Shown one piece after another: positions 63,931 to 64,000 of a stretch of DNA of 64,000 nt; within the stretch, counting starts at the first letter, position 1, and each line of letters opens with the position of its first letter. This DNA comes from Streptomyces bambusae. GTDB lineage: Bacteria; Actinomycetota; Actinomycetes; Streptomycetales; Streptomycetaceae. The translations under genes and the position numbers were made by a program. The stretch spans positions 1 through 64,000 of the forward strand of contig NZ_WTFF01000005.1 of the NCBI RefSeq assembly GCF_019400985.1. The letters run 5' to 3'. Below the pieces are notes generated by a model. It saw only the letters and a program-made list of their open reading frames with translations. It had not been told where the DNA came from and searched no databases.

Positions 63931-64000
63931 ATGGCACGCAACGAGATCCGCCCGATCATCAAGCTCCGCTCCACGGCGGGCACCGGATTCACCTACGTCA
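63931..64000 (+). CDS. rpmG: 50S ribosomal protein L33 (3' end outside window)
   Basis: The 23 visible residues, [23 protein letters not shown], are the start of L33. The zinc-ligand cysteines would lie beyond the window, so the zinc-independent nature is inferred from the Zur box and neighbours. Confidence 0.9.
   Translation, partial: MARNEIRPIIKLRSTAGTGFTYV

Noticed and set aside
1..64000. tRNA, rRNA, riboswitches and phage attachment sites
   Set aside because: I saw no tRNA-like cloverleaf, rRNA sequence or known riboswitch motif by eye; a covariance-model search would be needed to exclude them.

Overview
High G+C, GTG starts, LuxR-type LAL regulators, DevR/DevS pairs and zinc-independent ribosomal protein paralogues point to a Streptomyces or very close relative, most likely a chromosomal arm. 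All calls come from reading the sequence; no database was searched.

Layout. (1) 1-3.3 kb: ordinary genes: the end of a MocR-type regulator, an EamA exporter divergent from a LysR regulator, and a PPOX-fold flavoenzyme. (2) 3.3-26.7 kb: a dense low-oxygen/dormancy island: three tandem-UspA stress proteins, an arginine deiminase pathway (arcA, OTC, arcC, antiporter), a long hibernation factor with a doubled C-terminal domain, a CBS-BON protein, two DevS/DevR-like two-component pairs, a second PPOX protein, a SLOG-like protein, a VKOR with a tiny Cys-rich partner, a globin-FAD protein lacking the NAD domain, a HemY-type oxidase and an orphan cytochrome oxidase subunit I. Six 14-bp palindromes of the form GGGnCnnnnGnCCC (plus one weaker) lie in front of these genes and resemble the mycobacterial DosR box, suggesting one regulon driven by the resident DevR proteins. 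(3) 26.7-29.9 kb: a frameshifted gene, an MFS exporter with a divergent HxlR regulator and operator, and a fragment of a second isochorismatase-like gene.

(4) 29.9-61.5 kb: an accessory region, in places visibly poorer in G+C, with mobile-element debris (one intact IS with CTAG target duplication, IS3 and IS5 remnants, gpsA and CoiA fragments). Its cargo is mainly secreted: two CdtB-like nucleases each fused to a ricin-type lectin, a third ricin-lectin protein with a possible aerolysin-like pore module, an Rpf-LysM-M23 wall hydrolase and a soluble-lytic-transglycosylase-like protein. Regulators are interleaved: two large LAL ATPase regulators, two RsbW-like ATP-binding proteins with near-identical leaders, three paralogous small resolvase-like proteins, a single-receiver protein and a 1310-residue hybrid kinase. 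Two convergent substrate-binding lipoprotein genes form the arms of a 1304-bp inverted repeat.

(5) 61.8-64.0 kb: a Zur-type zinc-starvation cluster: CobW-like GTPase, L32, S14, L28 and the start of L33, all zinc-independent forms, with two Zur boxes.

The most unusual signal is the pair of single-chain CdtB-lectin proteins: the nuclease and ricin-fold lectin parts that are separate subunits in cytolethal distending toxin occur here on one secreted polypeptide.
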